A DNA stretch of 64,000 nucleotides from CBDAPX01 sp965198725 (GTDB lineage Bacteria; Pseudomonadota; Alphaproteobacteria; Rhodobacterales; Rhodobacteraceae), in contig CBDAPX010000001.1 in NCBI GenBank assembly GCA_965198725.1, positions 620,001-684,000 of the forward strand. The letters run 5' to 3'. The first letter of the stretch is position 1. Each line of letters starts with the position of its first letter. The notes under the pieces are model-generated. The model saw only the letters and a program-made list of their open reading frames with translations. It was not told the origin of the DNA and did no database searches. Position numbers and translations under genes: made by a program. Positions 8,186 to 17,059 of this stretch are shown piece by piece.

Positions 8186-9247
8186 ATGCTCGACGCAACC
8201 AAATATGCGAAATGCCCGGTACATGCCCCGGCGGACCACCCAGAGGTCCCTGCGGCCCGGGTCGGCATCCTTTTGGCCAATCTCGGTACGCCTGACAATT
8301 ACGACTATTGGTCAATGCGCCGCTACCTGAATGAGTTCCTGTCGGACAAGCGCGTCATCGATTACAGCGCATGGCTGTGGCAACCGCTGTTGCAGCTGGT
8401 CATCCTGACGAAACGCCCGTTCAGCTCTGGTGCGGCGTATGAGTCTATTTGGAACCATGATGCGGGTGAAAGCCCGTTGATGACCATCACCAAAGACCAG
8501 ACCGCCAAGATCAAGGCAGAGATGGCCAACCGTTACGGCGACCAGGTTATGGTCGATTTCTGCATGCGCTATGGCAACCCGTCCACAAAATCCAAAGTGC
8601 GCGAAATGGTTGAAGCAGGATGTCAGAAGATCCTCTTCTTCCCTCTCTATCCTCAGTACGCCGGGGCGACGTCGGCCACGGCCAACGATCAGTTCTTTCG
8701 CGCCCTGATGGAAGAAATATGGCAGCCAACCACGCGGACAGTTGCACCGTATTTTGACCATCCGAAATATATCGAAGCTTTGGCGCAGTCCGTGGAACGC
8801 GCCTATGGCGATCTGGAAAAACGCCCGGACATTCTGGTTTGTTCGTACCACGGCGTTCCACAACGGTATTTGATGGAAGGCGACCCGTACCATTGCCAGT
8901 GCCAAAAGACGACGCGCCTTTTGAAAGAACGGCTGGGTTGGGACGACACAGAGATCACCACGACATTCCAAAGTAAGTTTGGCCCCGAAGAGTGGTTGAA
9001 GCCTTACACCGTGGAAGAGGTCGCGCGACTGGCCGAGAACGGAAAAAAGAACATCGCCGTCTGTGCACCGGCGTTTTCGGCGGACTGCATTGAAACGCTT
9101 GAAGAGATCAACGAAGAGATCAAGGAAAGCTTTGAAGAAGCGGGTGGCGAGGTGTTTACCTATATCCCGTGTCTCAATGACGATCCCGCTCATATCGAGG
9201 CGTTGTCAGATGTCATCGACGTCAATCTGAAGGGTTGGTTGGCCTAA
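8186..9247 (+). CDS. hemH: Ferrochelatase
   Basis: Ferrochelatase inserts Fe(II) into protoporphyrin IX, the last step of haem b synthesis. The 353-aa product begins at the ATG at 8186, with AGGAC upstream. Visible features are GILLANLGTPD near the N-terminus, FFPLYPQYAGATSATANDQ, the catalytic-histidine motif SYHGVPQRY, and QSKFGPEEWLKPYT. The C-terminal CAPAFSADCIETLEEI is also standard. A YHCQCQKT cysteine pair is present; some alphaproteobacterial ferrochelatases carry a [2Fe-2S] cluster, which I cannot decide here. A strong bidirectional terminator follows. Confidence 0.97.
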   Translation: MLDATKYAKCPVHAPADHPEVPAARVGILLANLGTPDNYDYWSMRRYLNEFLSDKRVIDYSAWLWQPLLQLVILTKRPFSSGAAYESIWNHDAGESPLMTITKDQTAKIKAEMANRYGDQVMVDFCMRYGNPSTKSKVREMVEAGCQKILFFPLYPQYAGATSATANDQFFRALMEEIWQPTTRTVAPYFDHPKYIEALAQSVERAYGDLEKRPDILVCSYHGVPQRYLMEGDPYHCQCQKTTRLLKERLGWDDTEITTTFQSKFGPEEWLKPYTVEEVARLAENGKKNIAVCAPAFSADCIETLEEINEEIKESFEEAGGEVFTYIPCLNDDPAHIEALSDVIDVNLKGWLA

Positions 9248-9275
9248 CGGCTAAGTTTTCAGAGCCCCAAAATAC

Positions 9276-9304
9276 AAAAGGCGGTGGGTGACCCACCGCC
9301 TTTT
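9276..9304. terminator. Bidirectional intrinsic terminator between hemH and the 60-aa gene
   Basis: The arms AAAAGGCGGTGG and CCACCGCCTTTT form a long GC-rich stem with a GTGA-type loop. There is a T run on both strands, so it can terminate hemH from the left and the small minus-strand gene from the right. Confidence 0.9.
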
Positions 9305-9325
9305 GAAATTTCGTGTCGACTATTA

Positions 9326-9508
9326 TTAGTCGGCTGCGATCGCAGCAGCAACCAGAACCAGCAGTACCAAAGGCAGCAGGATGCCGCCCGACGAACCGGT
9401 GGTTTCTTCAACGATTACGGGCTCTTCAACGATCGGCTCTTCGATGTTACCAGCAAATGCGGTCGAAGCAGCGGCGGTCAGAGCAGCGGCGAGAACGAGT
9501 TTTTTCAT
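9326..9508 (-). CDS. Small secreted/membrane protein of unknown function (60 aa)
   Basis: The product opens MKKLVLAAALTAAASTAFA, a clear Sec signal peptide with an AxA cleavage site near residue 19. A short acidic repeat (IEEPIVEEPVIVEE) and TTGSSGG follow, then a hydrophobic C-terminal segment (ILLPLVLLVLVAAAIAAD) that could span the membrane. The ATG at 9508 has GGAGG in its leader. I recall similar small proteins next to hemH in other Rhodobacterales, sometimes mislabelled ferrochelatase, but this was not checked. No function can be assigned. Confidence 0.8.
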   Translation of the reverse strand: MKKLVLAAALTAAASTAFAGNIEEPIVEEPVIVEETTGSSGGILLPLVLLVLVAAAIAAD

Positions 9509-10046
9509 ATCAACCTCCAGAATGTGCACGGCCCACACGGGTACCGTACGCCCAAGACTTACCTCGTATCCTTCTCTAAGCAGCTATGTTGCCCGATTGC
9601 AAACGGTTGTTGCCCGTAATTCTGGCCGCAAGGCCGAAACGTCGTCAAATTAGCAACACTTGGCCATTGAGGTTACAGTAGGAATTACAGGCAAAGTCGG
9701 CGCAAAAATTCAAAAGAGCCGATGTTTTGACACGCTCATCACTCGATCGAAGACGTTTCTGTGAGTGCGTTCAATGTAAACAATGGCTTGCGCTAGAGAT
9801 TTTAGCTCTGCAAAACAGAATATGTAGTGTTTCTCAATCAACGCATGCCATCATCTTGTCCCATCCCAGCGTGTTGTAAGCATCCTGTCACCCAGCCGCC
9901 GAATGAGCCATGCTTTCTACATCTATGGCCGGAATGTCGCAAAGAGTGGCCAAACCGGCAAAAGCACGCAGAATATCGGATTTGTGCGTTTGAACCTGCT
10001 CCTGAGGCGATGTATGCCGAACTCTAGGATCTTTCATAGGTGTGGA
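9509..10046. other. Non-coding gap with a GTTGCCCG direct repeat
   Basis: This 538-bp gap lies between the divergent 60-aa protein and CAP-domain genes. GTTGCCCG occurs twice (9588-9595 and 9609-9616), 21 bp apart, i.e. about two helical turns, 80-108 bp upstream of the small gene, as expected for an operator. A GGCC-GCAA-GGCC dyad follows at about 9624. The minus strand has a weak sigma-70-like TTGCAA/TTAGAG pair. I see no convincing gene or RNA in the rest. Confidence 0.4.
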
Positions 10047-10565
10047 ATGGCCAGAATTTTATCTTTGCTGACTGTTATTGCACTGGTCATTTCGGCCTGT
10101 GCGCCTGCGCCAAACACGAGCAACCGCACCGGATCGGATGGCAAGCCGTTGCCGCAAGTCTATAAAATTCGCAACGGGGATACGTCCAAGCTTCAGTTCA
10201 GAATGCTTGATTCTATCAATGCCCTTCGGTCAGCATCATCTCTTGGCCAAGTGCAGTTGAACGGTCAACTCAACGCAGCCGCTGCAACACATGCCCGCGA
10301 TATGTCCGTCCAAAACCGGCCGTGGCATTTTGGGTCTGATGGGTCTTCCCCAATCGATCGCGTCGCGCGGACGGGGTATCCCGGCATCTTTCTGGGTGAG
10401 CTGATATCCGAAACCTATGAAACAGAGCTGGAAACACTGGCTGCTTGGATGGAACAACCCGGCACACGGTCTGTCATCATGCAACCCAGCGCCCAGAACA
10501 TGGGCTTTGCCTGGTTCCAAGAGAAGAATGGCAAAATCTGGTGGACGCTGGTGATGGGCGGCTAG
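10047..10565 (+). CDS. CAP-domain (SCP/PR1-like) lipoprotein
   Basis: The 172-aa protein starts MARILSLLTVIALVISACAP: a signal peptide with a lipobox ending at Cys17 (VISAC), so it is predicted to be lipid-anchored in the envelope. The remainder is a short CAP domain with LDSINALRSASSLGQVQLN, AAATHARDMSVQNRPWHFG and the C-terminal QNMGFAWFQEKNGKIWWTLVMG. Bacterial CAP proteins have varied or unknown activities. The stop codon shares CTAG with the stop of the convergent L,D-transpeptidase-fold gene. Confidence 0.85.
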   Translation: MARILSLLTVIALVISACAPAPNTSNRTGSDGKPLPQVYKIRNGDTSKLQFRMLDSINALRSASSLGQVQLNGQLNAAAATHARDMSVQNRPWHFGSDGSSPIDRVARTGYPGIFLGELISETYETELETLAAWMEQPGTRSVIMQPSAQNMGFAWFQEKNGKIWWTLVMGG

Positions 10566-11068
10566 GCGCGGATCGCGATGACCGTTCCGTTTTTCACCAT
10601 AGAGTAAATCTCTTCCATCTCTTTATTTTTCACGGCGATACAGCCCCAGGTCCAATCGCTGCGATTGGGCTTTTTCCCGTTATTGGGCTGGCCATGAATG
10701 AAGATGTCGCCGCCAGGGTCCTGCCCCAAAGCACGGGCTTCTGCGATGTCTTCGGCATTCGGATAAGAAATACCAATGGACAAATGGTACCGGCTGTTCG
10801 GGTTGCGTCGATCGATCCGATAGAGACCCTCTGGCGTTTTGCCATCGCCTTGGACCTTTTTGTCCCCCACAGGCGCGAACCCAAGCGCGAATTTGTAGGA
10901 TTTCAAAATCTCTTCGTTGTGCAACAGGTACATCTTGCGCGCACCTTTGTTGACCACCACCGAAGTCACTTCTGGACCGTTATATTTCAGGAACTTGCTG
11001 CTGCTGCATCCCGCAATTGCCAATAGCGACGCCGCACCAACCCCCAAACCAAAATTTCTGCGTTTCAT
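10562..11068 (-). CDS. L,D-transpeptidase-family (YkuD) lipoprotein
   Basis: The 168-aa product starts MKRRNFGLGVGAASLLAIAG and has a lipobox-like LAIAGC followed by SSS, so it is probably a lipoprotein. The YkuD domain carries FIHGQPNN and the catalytic-cysteine motif DWTWGCIAV. YkuD enzymes make or cut 3-3 peptidoglycan cross-links or attach or detach envelope proteins; the DWTxGCIAV subgroup includes hydrolase-like members, so transpeptidase activity is not certain. An in-frame TTG at 11080 is an alternative start. It is convergent with the CAP-domain lipoprotein, sharing a 4-nt overlap. Confidence 0.88.
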   Translation of the reverse strand: MKRRNFGLGVGAASLLAIAGCSSSKFLKYNGPEVTSVVVNKGARKMYLLHNEEILKSYKFALGFAPVGDKKVQGDGKTPEGLYRIDRRNPNSRYHLSIGISYPNAEDIAEARALGQDPGGDIFIHGQPNNGKKPNRSDWTWGCIAVKNKEMEEIYSMVKNGTVIAIRA

Positions 11069-11128
11069 GGACCTGCTCAAACCACCTGATTTTTTGCCGT
11101 TTTACGCGGAAATCACGCCAATTCAAAA

Positions 11129-11914
11129 TCACGTTTTGTCATTAGAGTTCTGTGAAAGCCGTTTTTCAATGGCTTCCAGACGGCTCAGAACCTCGTCCCG
11201 ATAGGCGTCGGTCCGCTCTCCATCCTCTTGCGAATGCGCGTCCTGCATCGAATTGACGATCAGACCCACCAACAGGTTCACCACGGCAAAGGTCGTCACA
11301 ATGATGAAGGGGACAAAGAACATCCACGCGAACGGGTACACTTCCATCACGGGCCGAACGATCCCCATGGACCAGCTTTCCAGCGTCATGATCTGAAAAA
11401 GAGTGTAGGCCGACAGGCCCAAAGACCCGAACCATTGCGGAAAGGTTTCATCAAACAAACCGGTCGCGATAACGGCACCGATGTAAAAGATGATGGCCAT
11501 CAACAAGAACACGCTCGCCATTCCGGGCAAGGCGGTGATGAAACCTTCAACCACACGGCGCAGACGGGGGGCCACCGAGATAACGCGCAAGACCCGCAAA
11601 ATGCGGAGGGCCCGCAAGACCGACAACCCCTGGGTTCCCGGAACAAGCGCAATGCCAACGATCAGGAAATCGAAAATATTCCAGCCGTTGAGGAAAAACC
11701 GCCCGCGATACGCGACCAGTTTCACGAGGATTTCCAACACGAAAATCAACAGACACAACCGGTCGATCAACGAAATGACAACACCAAAACGGTCCATCAC
11801 CACTTCGGATGTTTCCAACCCCAAAGCGATCGCATTCACGATAATGACCGTGGTGATGAAGCTGCCGACTTGGGGGCGTTCAAGCCAATCCGTAAGGGTT
11901 TTGCGAAAAGCCAT
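11129..11914 (-). CDS. Voltage-gated sodium channel, NaChBac/NavAb family
   Basis: The 261-aa product is a single six-transmembrane subunit that would assemble as a homotetramer in the inner membrane. S1-S3 run from about residue 18 to 92. S4 carries four regularly spaced arginines (101, 104, 107, 110) in LRALRILRVLR. The pore loop holds the selectivity filter TLESWSM (177-183), the sequence I recall from NavAb-type channels. S6 (about 196-222) leads into a hydrophilic neck and a short coiled coil (VLSRLEAIEKRL). The ATG at 11914 begins MAFRKTLTDWLERP. It starts 13 nt after the RNA methyltransferase stop. Confidence 0.93.
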   Translation of the reverse strand: MAFRKTLTDWLERPQVGSFITTVIIVNAIALGLETSEVVMDRFGVVISLIDRLCLLIFVLEILVKLVAYRGRFFLNGWNIFDFLIVGIALVPGTQGLSVLRALRILRVLRVISVAPRLRRVVEGFITALPGMASVFLLMAIIFYIGAVIATGLFDETFPQWFGSLGLSAYTLFQIMTLESWSMGIVRPVMEVYPFAWMFFVPFIIVTTFAVVNLLVGLIVNSMQDAHSQEDGERTDAYRDEVLSRLEAIEKRLSQNSNDKT

Positions 11915-11927
11915 TAAGTGATGGGTC

Positions 11928-13176
11928 CTATTGATCCGCTTCCATATCGGACAGTGAGAACGACGCGGCAAGCTCCACATGGGTTGACCAACGAAATTGG
12001 TCAACCACTTGCACCCAATTGAGCGTATATCCGGCATCCGTCAACATTTGAGCATCGCGGGCAAAGGTAACCGGGTTGCAAGAGACGAACGCAACGATGG
12101 GGACACCGGACTGAGCGATCTGGGCAACCTGCGCTTCGGCACCGGCGCGCGGTGGATCGATCACAACCGCATCAAAATCCGCGAGCTCTTCTGGCAAAAG
12201 TGGTCGTCGGAAGAGATCCCTGGTTTCCGTGACAACCCGTTTCAGTCCACTGCTGTGGCGCCAGCCGGCATCAAGCGCGCGCATCATCTCTGCGTCACCT
12301 TCGACGGCAAGAACCTCTGCGTGCTCTGCGATTGGAAAGCTGAACGTGCCTGACCCGGCAAAAAGGTCCGCCACGCGTTTAGCACCGTTGAAGATTTCCA
12401 AAACGGCCTCGCACAAGGCGCGCTCACCGGCGTGCGTTGCCTGCAAAAAAGCGCCCGCTGGCGGAGTAACCCGTACGCCCCCGAATGTTTGGTATGGAGA
12501 CAGGCGCGTTCCGATGACCTCATCCCCCCAAGCAAGGCGCGCCATCTTGTGGCGCTCTAACAAGCCGGCAAGTTCCATCATCAGGGCGTTATCCAGCGGT
12601 TTGCCACCTGACACAGCAAAATCGAGGCCCGCCGCGCTTTGCGTCACCGTCACCGAAAGCGCGCCCTTTCGGCTTGCCCCGGCAATGGCCAACGCCTCTA
12701 CAACGGGTAAAGCAGTCAATAAATCAGGCTCTAATAAGCGGCATTCCGGGATTTCGACGACAACGTCAGACGCGCGCGCGTGAAACCCGGCGAGCGCTGC
12801 TTTCTTGGTCCGCCGGGCCGAAAACGTTGCCCGGCGACGCGACCGATCCGGCGAGGTTGCCAAGGGGCGAAACTGCGGGTTCAAGCTCCGCGCTTGGCAA
12901 GCCGCGCGCACCACGTCCACCTTCCAACCGGCCACAAACGCGTCGCTGGCATGCTGCAACTGGCATCCCCAGCAGGCACCATAATGGCGGCACGGGGCCT
13001 TCACCCGGTCAGCGGAAGGTGTTTCGATCCGTATGTCTGTCAGAGTTTGCCCATCCAACACGCCGGACACATGCTCTCCGGGCAGAGTGCGGGGGGGCGA
13101 ACACAGGGCCGTCGGCCACACCATCTCCCTGATGGCCCAGTCGGTTGATGGTTACCTGCACGCGATCGCCGGTCAT
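11928..13176 (-). CDS. TrmA/RlmD-family RNA methyltransferase, frameshifted
   Basis: This SAM-dependent 5-methyluridine-type RNA methyltransferase appears in two frames. From the ATG at 13176 the minus strand reads MTGDRVQVTINRLGHQGDGV through ADGPVFAP. The next frame continues RTLPGEHVSGVLDG to the stop at 11928. Removing one base from the G7 run at 13091-13097 joins them into 415 aa. Motifs in the main frame are the iron-sulfur cysteines of CRHYGACWGC plus PECRLLEP, SAM motif LFAGSGTFSF, IDPPRAGA and catalytic FVSCNP. A shorter open frame from an ATG at 13124 (398 aa) would lack the TRAM-like N-terminus. It may be a sequencing error, a pseudogene or slippage. Confidence 0.85.
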
Positions 13177-13199
13177 GAATTCGGTTGCCCGTTATTGTC

Positions 13200-15032
13200 C
13201 TATTCCGCGGCATCCGCACGAATGAAACCGCCGGATTGACGGTTCCAGAACAACGCATAAAGGCCGCCTTTGGCCAATAGCGCATCATGGCTGCCTTCTT
13301 CAACAATGCGGCCCTGATCCATGACGATGACCCGATCCATTTCAGACAGGGTCGACAACCGGTGCGCAATTGCCAGAACGGTTTCGCCTTCCATCACGCG
13401 GTGCAGCGCGGTCTGAATGGCAGCTTCCACTTCGCTATCGAGCGCGCTGGTCGCTTCATCAAGGATCAGGATCGGCGCGTCTTTTAAAACGGCGCGGGCC
13501 AAGGCGATGCGCTGACGCTGTCCGCCGCTCAACTTCACGCCGCGTTCGCCCAGATGCGCCTCGTACCCTTCGCGGCCTTTGTGATCCATCAGGTTGACGA
13601 TGAAGTCATGCGCTTCGGCCTGTTGTGCAGCGGCGATCATCTGCGCGTCGGTTGCTTCGGGACGGCCATAAAGGATGTTTTCGCGCGCGGACCGATTGAA
13701 CATCGCGGTTTCCTGCGTGACCATCCCAATCTGCCGTCGCAGACTTTCCTGCGTTACAGTTTCGATGCTTTGCCCATCGATCCGAATATCGCCGCTTTCG
13801 CCTTGATAGAGCCTAAGCAGCAGAGAAACCAAAGTCGATTTTCCGGCGCCAGACGCCCCTACGATGCCGAGCTTTTCGCCGGGTTTGATGGTCAGCGAAA
13901 TATCATGCACACCGCCAACGTCGCGTCCGTAAGCAAAGCTGACATTGTCCAAAACAATCTCACCTGCGGGCACTTGAAGGTCCTGCGCCGCCTCTGCGTC
14001 TTCCAACCGCGTACGCGGTGTCAGCGTGCGCATACCGTCTTCGATTTCTCCGATATTCGAATAGATCGCCATCAGCGTGAAACTGACCCAACCGGTCATT
14101 TGCGCGATACGGATCGACACGGCACCAGCAGCCACGATATCGCCCGCCGTGGCAGAGCCCGCCTGCCACATGAAAACCGTGCCACCCATCAGCAGAACCG
14201 GCAGCAATCCGGCCAGTGTCATCAGGCACAGCCGAAACGCCGCCGCGAGATAACCAAAGTGAAAGGCACGTTCCCGAAAATGCGCCATCGCGCCCAGCGC
14301 GGCGCGGTCTTCATGATCCGCATGGGCAAACAGCTTTACCGTTTTGATATTGGTGATTGTGTCGACAACTTGACCCGAAACCAGTGCGCGCGCCGCCGCG
14401 CGCCCCGCAGACCGTTCGCGAATGCGCGGCAGAAACCATCCGATCAGGGCGAAATAACCGACCAACCACAACAGAAAAACCGCCGTAATGCGCGCATCAA
14501 TTGTCGACAACAGGATCATTGAACCGACAAGAGAGGCCAAGGCAAAAGCCACGACATTGATCACTTCAACCACAACATCCGTCACAGCCCGCGATGCTTG
14601 CATCTGCTTTTGCGCAATCCGACCCGCAAAATCATCGTCAAAGAACGTCACCGATTGGCCCAATGTCCACCGATGCAAACGCGCCAGCACCATCGGGTTC
14701 ACATTTGGACCAACAAGGATCGAGTTCGACGCAGCAGACAACCCGAACAAAAGCGGTCGCGCGATCAGGAAAAAGACCAACGCGCCGATGACTAAGGCCA
14801 TGTTTTCCGGCGCAAAAAATGCTTCTGGCCCATTGGCGTTGGCATGGTCGATCACCGCACCCAGGATGTAAGCGGTGCCCGCCTCCATCGCCCCCGCCGC
14901 TGCCGAACAGCATGCCGCAAAGATCAGGATGTGCCACGAGCCGCTGAGACACCACCGCATGAACGCACCCAGCGTTTGCGGTGGTGGCCCATCGGCCTGT
15001 TGGAAAGCATCAAACCACGTATCCGGTCTCAT
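13200..15032 (-). CDS. ABC exporter half-transporter, second of a pair
   Basis: The 610-aa protein has an N-terminal six-helix exporter domain (about 35-330) and a C-terminal nucleotide-binding domain. The NBD has an intact Walker A (GASGAGKST), signature LSGGQRQRIALARA, Walker B ILILDEATSALDS with the catalytic Glu, and H-loop AIAHRLST. It overlaps the upstream partner by 4 nt (ATGA), so the two are probably made together as a heterodimer. The substrate is unknown; family members export lipids, peptides or drugs. The C-termini of the two partners are near-identical (NRQSGGF), suggesting old duplication. Confidence 0.93.
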   Translation of the reverse strand: MRPDTWFDAFQQADGPPPQTLGAFMRWCLSGSWHILIFAACCSAAAGAMEAGTAYILGAVIDHANANGPEAFFAPENMALVIGALVFFLIARPLLFGLSAASNSILVGPNVNPMVLARLHRWTLGQSVTFFDDDFAGRIAQKQMQASRAVTDVVVEVINVVAFALASLVGSMILLSTIDARITAVFLLWLVGYFALIGWFLPRIRERSAGRAAARALVSGQVVDTITNIKTVKLFAHADHEDRAALGAMAHFRERAFHFGYLAAAFRLCLMTLAGLLPVLLMGGTVFMWQAGSATAGDIVAAGAVSIRIAQMTGWVSFTLMAIYSNIGEIEDGMRTLTPRTRLEDAEAAQDLQVPAGEIVLDNVSFAYGRDVGGVHDISLTIKPGEKLGIVGASGAGKSTLVSLLLRLYQGESGDIRIDGQSIETVTQESLRRQIGMVTQETAMFNRSARENILYGRPEATDAQMIAAAQQAEAHDFIVNLMDHKGREGYEAHLGERGVKLSGGQRQRIALARAVLKDAPILILDEATSALDSEVEAAIQTALHRVMEGETVLAIAHRLSTLSEMDRVIVMDQGRIVEEGSHDALLAKGGLYALFWNRQSGGFIRADAAE

Positions 15033-16867
15033 TCAGCGGCCTCTGGGTTCAAGAAACCGCCGGATTGACGGTTCCAGAATTGTGCATATAGGCCACCTTT
15101 GGCCAGAAGCGCGGTATGCGTGCCTTCTTCGACAATTTTACCACCGTCGAGCACCAGAATTCGGTCCATTTGCGCAATCGTGGACAAGCGGTGCGCAATG
15201 GCGATCACCGTTTTGCCCGACATCATGCCATACAGCGTTTTCTGAATGGACGCCTCGACCTCGCTGTCGAGAGCGCTGGTCGCTTCGTCCAACATCAGGA
15301 TCGGTGCATCCTTCAACATGACCCGCGCCAGCGTGATCCGCTGTCGTTGTCCCCCACTTAACTTCACACCGCGTTCGCCCACATGCGCGTCATAACCAGT
15401 CCGTCCCTTGGGATCGACCAGATCCAAGATGAACTCATGCGCTTCAGCCTTTTTCGCGGCGGCGATGATCTCTTCCTCCGTCGCATCGGGTCGCCCGTAT
15501 AACAGGTTGTCACGCACCGACCGATGCATCAGGGAACTGTCCTGTTGCACCATCCCGATCCGCGCCCGCAAACTGTCTTGGGTGACCGCGGAAATATCCT
15601 GACCATCGATCAGGATTTTCCCGCTTTCAGCATCATAAAACCGCAAAAGCAGCTTCACGAGTGTCGATTTTCCTGCGCCAGACCGCCCAACCAAACCGAT
15701 CTTTTCGCCCGGGTTGATGGTGATGTTGACCGAATCCAAGCCACCGCTTTGCCGACCATAATGATGCGTCAGATCCTGCATATCGATCCGACCATCGGTG
15801 ATCGCTATCGGTTTCGCGTCAGGCGCGTCGACCAGTTCAATCGGCTGGGCAATGGTTTCCATACCCTCGGCCACGACACCCAACTGGCGGAAGAACGAGG
15901 TCAGCGCCCACATGATCCACCCCGTCATCGCGTTCAGGCGCAGCGTCAAGGCAGACGCCGCCGCAACCGCACCCGCCGTGGCTTGACCATTCAGCCACAG
16001 GGCAATGGCCCAACCCACGACGCCGACAATCAACAAACCATTCAGAACGACCAGCGACACGTCCATGATCGTGAAAATCCGCATCTCAACCTGAAACGTC
16101 CGCCGCGTCTCTTCAATCGCGTCCTTGGCGTACTCCAGCTCTCGGTCATGATGCGCGAACATCTTGACGGAATGAATGTTGGAATAGCTGTCGACCACCC
16201 GGCCGGTCACCGTCGACCGTGCATCCGACGCTGCCTGAGACGCCGGCCCAACCCGTTTCACCGTCCAGGACGTCAGAGCCGCGTAAAACGCAAACCAGAT
16301 CAGCAACGGGATCAGCAGCCTTGGGTCAGAGGTGGACAACAAAATCGCCGCGCCGATCAGATAGGCTAGGCTAAAGGAAATCGCGTCAAAAACCTGAAAC
16401 ACGACCTCTCCGGCGGCTGGTGGCGTTTGCATGATCCGGTTCGCAATCCGCCCGGCAAAATCGTTTTCAAACCACCCAACCGACTGACGCAAAACGTGTT
16501 TATGGGCGCGCCAGCGGATCAACGTGCCAAAGTTCGGCAGAATCGTGTTGTTCAAAAGAGCCACATCAAGCCCCTGCACAATCGGGTGGATCAGCAGGAT
16601 AAAGACTGCGAGCAGAATAAATTCTGTGCCGTGCTGGGACCAGACATCCTTTGGATCACCACTCAGCAGGTCAACCACCCGACCAAGGTAGTAAATCAAA
16701 CCCACCTCAATCGCCGCCACGAAGACCGAAATCACGGTGGTCCACACGAACACCTTCTTAAACGGCAGGGAATAATCCCGCATGAACGGCCACAGCCGCG
16801 TGGGCGGACGATCCGTTTCGGGATAGTCACAATAAGGGTCAACGAGGTTTTCAAAGAAACGAAACAT
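15029..16867 (-). CDS. ABC exporter half-transporter, first of a pair
   Basis: The 612-aa protein starts at the ATG at 16867 (MFRFFENLVDPYCDYPETDR); an upstream in-frame ATG at 16930 is possible. An N-terminal transmembrane domain (about 45-340) is followed by a nucleotide-binding domain with GRSGAGKST (Walker A), LSGGQRQRITLARV, ILMLDEATSALDS and AIAHRLST. Both this and its partner keep consensus ATPase residues, so if they form a heterodimer neither site is visibly degenerate. The substrate is unknown. Confidence 0.92.
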   Translation of the reverse strand: MFRFFENLVDPYCDYPETDRPPTRLWPFMRDYSLPFKKVFVWTTVISVFVAAIEVGLIYYLGRVVDLLSGDPKDVWSQHGTEFILLAVFILLIHPIVQGLDVALLNNTILPNFGTLIRWRAHKHVLRQSVGWFENDFAGRIANRIMQTPPAAGEVVFQVFDAISFSLAYLIGAAILLSTSDPRLLIPLLIWFAFYAALTSWTVKRVGPASQAASDARSTVTGRVVDSYSNIHSVKMFAHHDRELEYAKDAIEETRRTFQVEMRIFTIMDVSLVVLNGLLIVGVVGWAIALWLNGQATAGAVAAASALTLRLNAMTGWIMWALTSFFRQLGVVAEGMETIAQPIELVDAPDAKPIAITDGRIDMQDLTHHYGRQSGGLDSVNITINPGEKIGLVGRSGAGKSTLVKLLLRFYDAESGKILIDGQDISAVTQDSLRARIGMVQQDSSLMHRSVRDNLLYGRPDATEEEIIAAAKKAEAHEFILDLVDPKGRTGYDAHVGERGVKLSGGQRQRITLARVMLKDAPILMLDEATSALDSEVEASIQKTLYGMMSGKTVIAIAHRLSTIAQMDRILVLDGGKIVEEGTHTALLAKGGLYAQFWNRQSGGFLNPEAAE

Positions 16868-17059
16868 GCCGGAGGGCTCCGAAGCGTAAATGTGATGTGC
16901 AGATGTGGTGATCGATATGTCGCTGATCACCTCACGGAAAAGGCAATCAGCGTTAGCTGTCCCAGATTCCGAAATACATACTGCACCCCTCCAACTGTGG
17001 TTACAGGCTGTAGATAGCTCATGCCTGCCGCAAAGTCACGTGCAGTTTTTTTGACAGTG

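Noticed and set aside
13554..14522. 322-aa plus-strand frame opposite an ABC transporter
   Set aside because: Antisense to the transporter domain; composition is not protein-like (many Arg, His, Gln) and no motif is visible.
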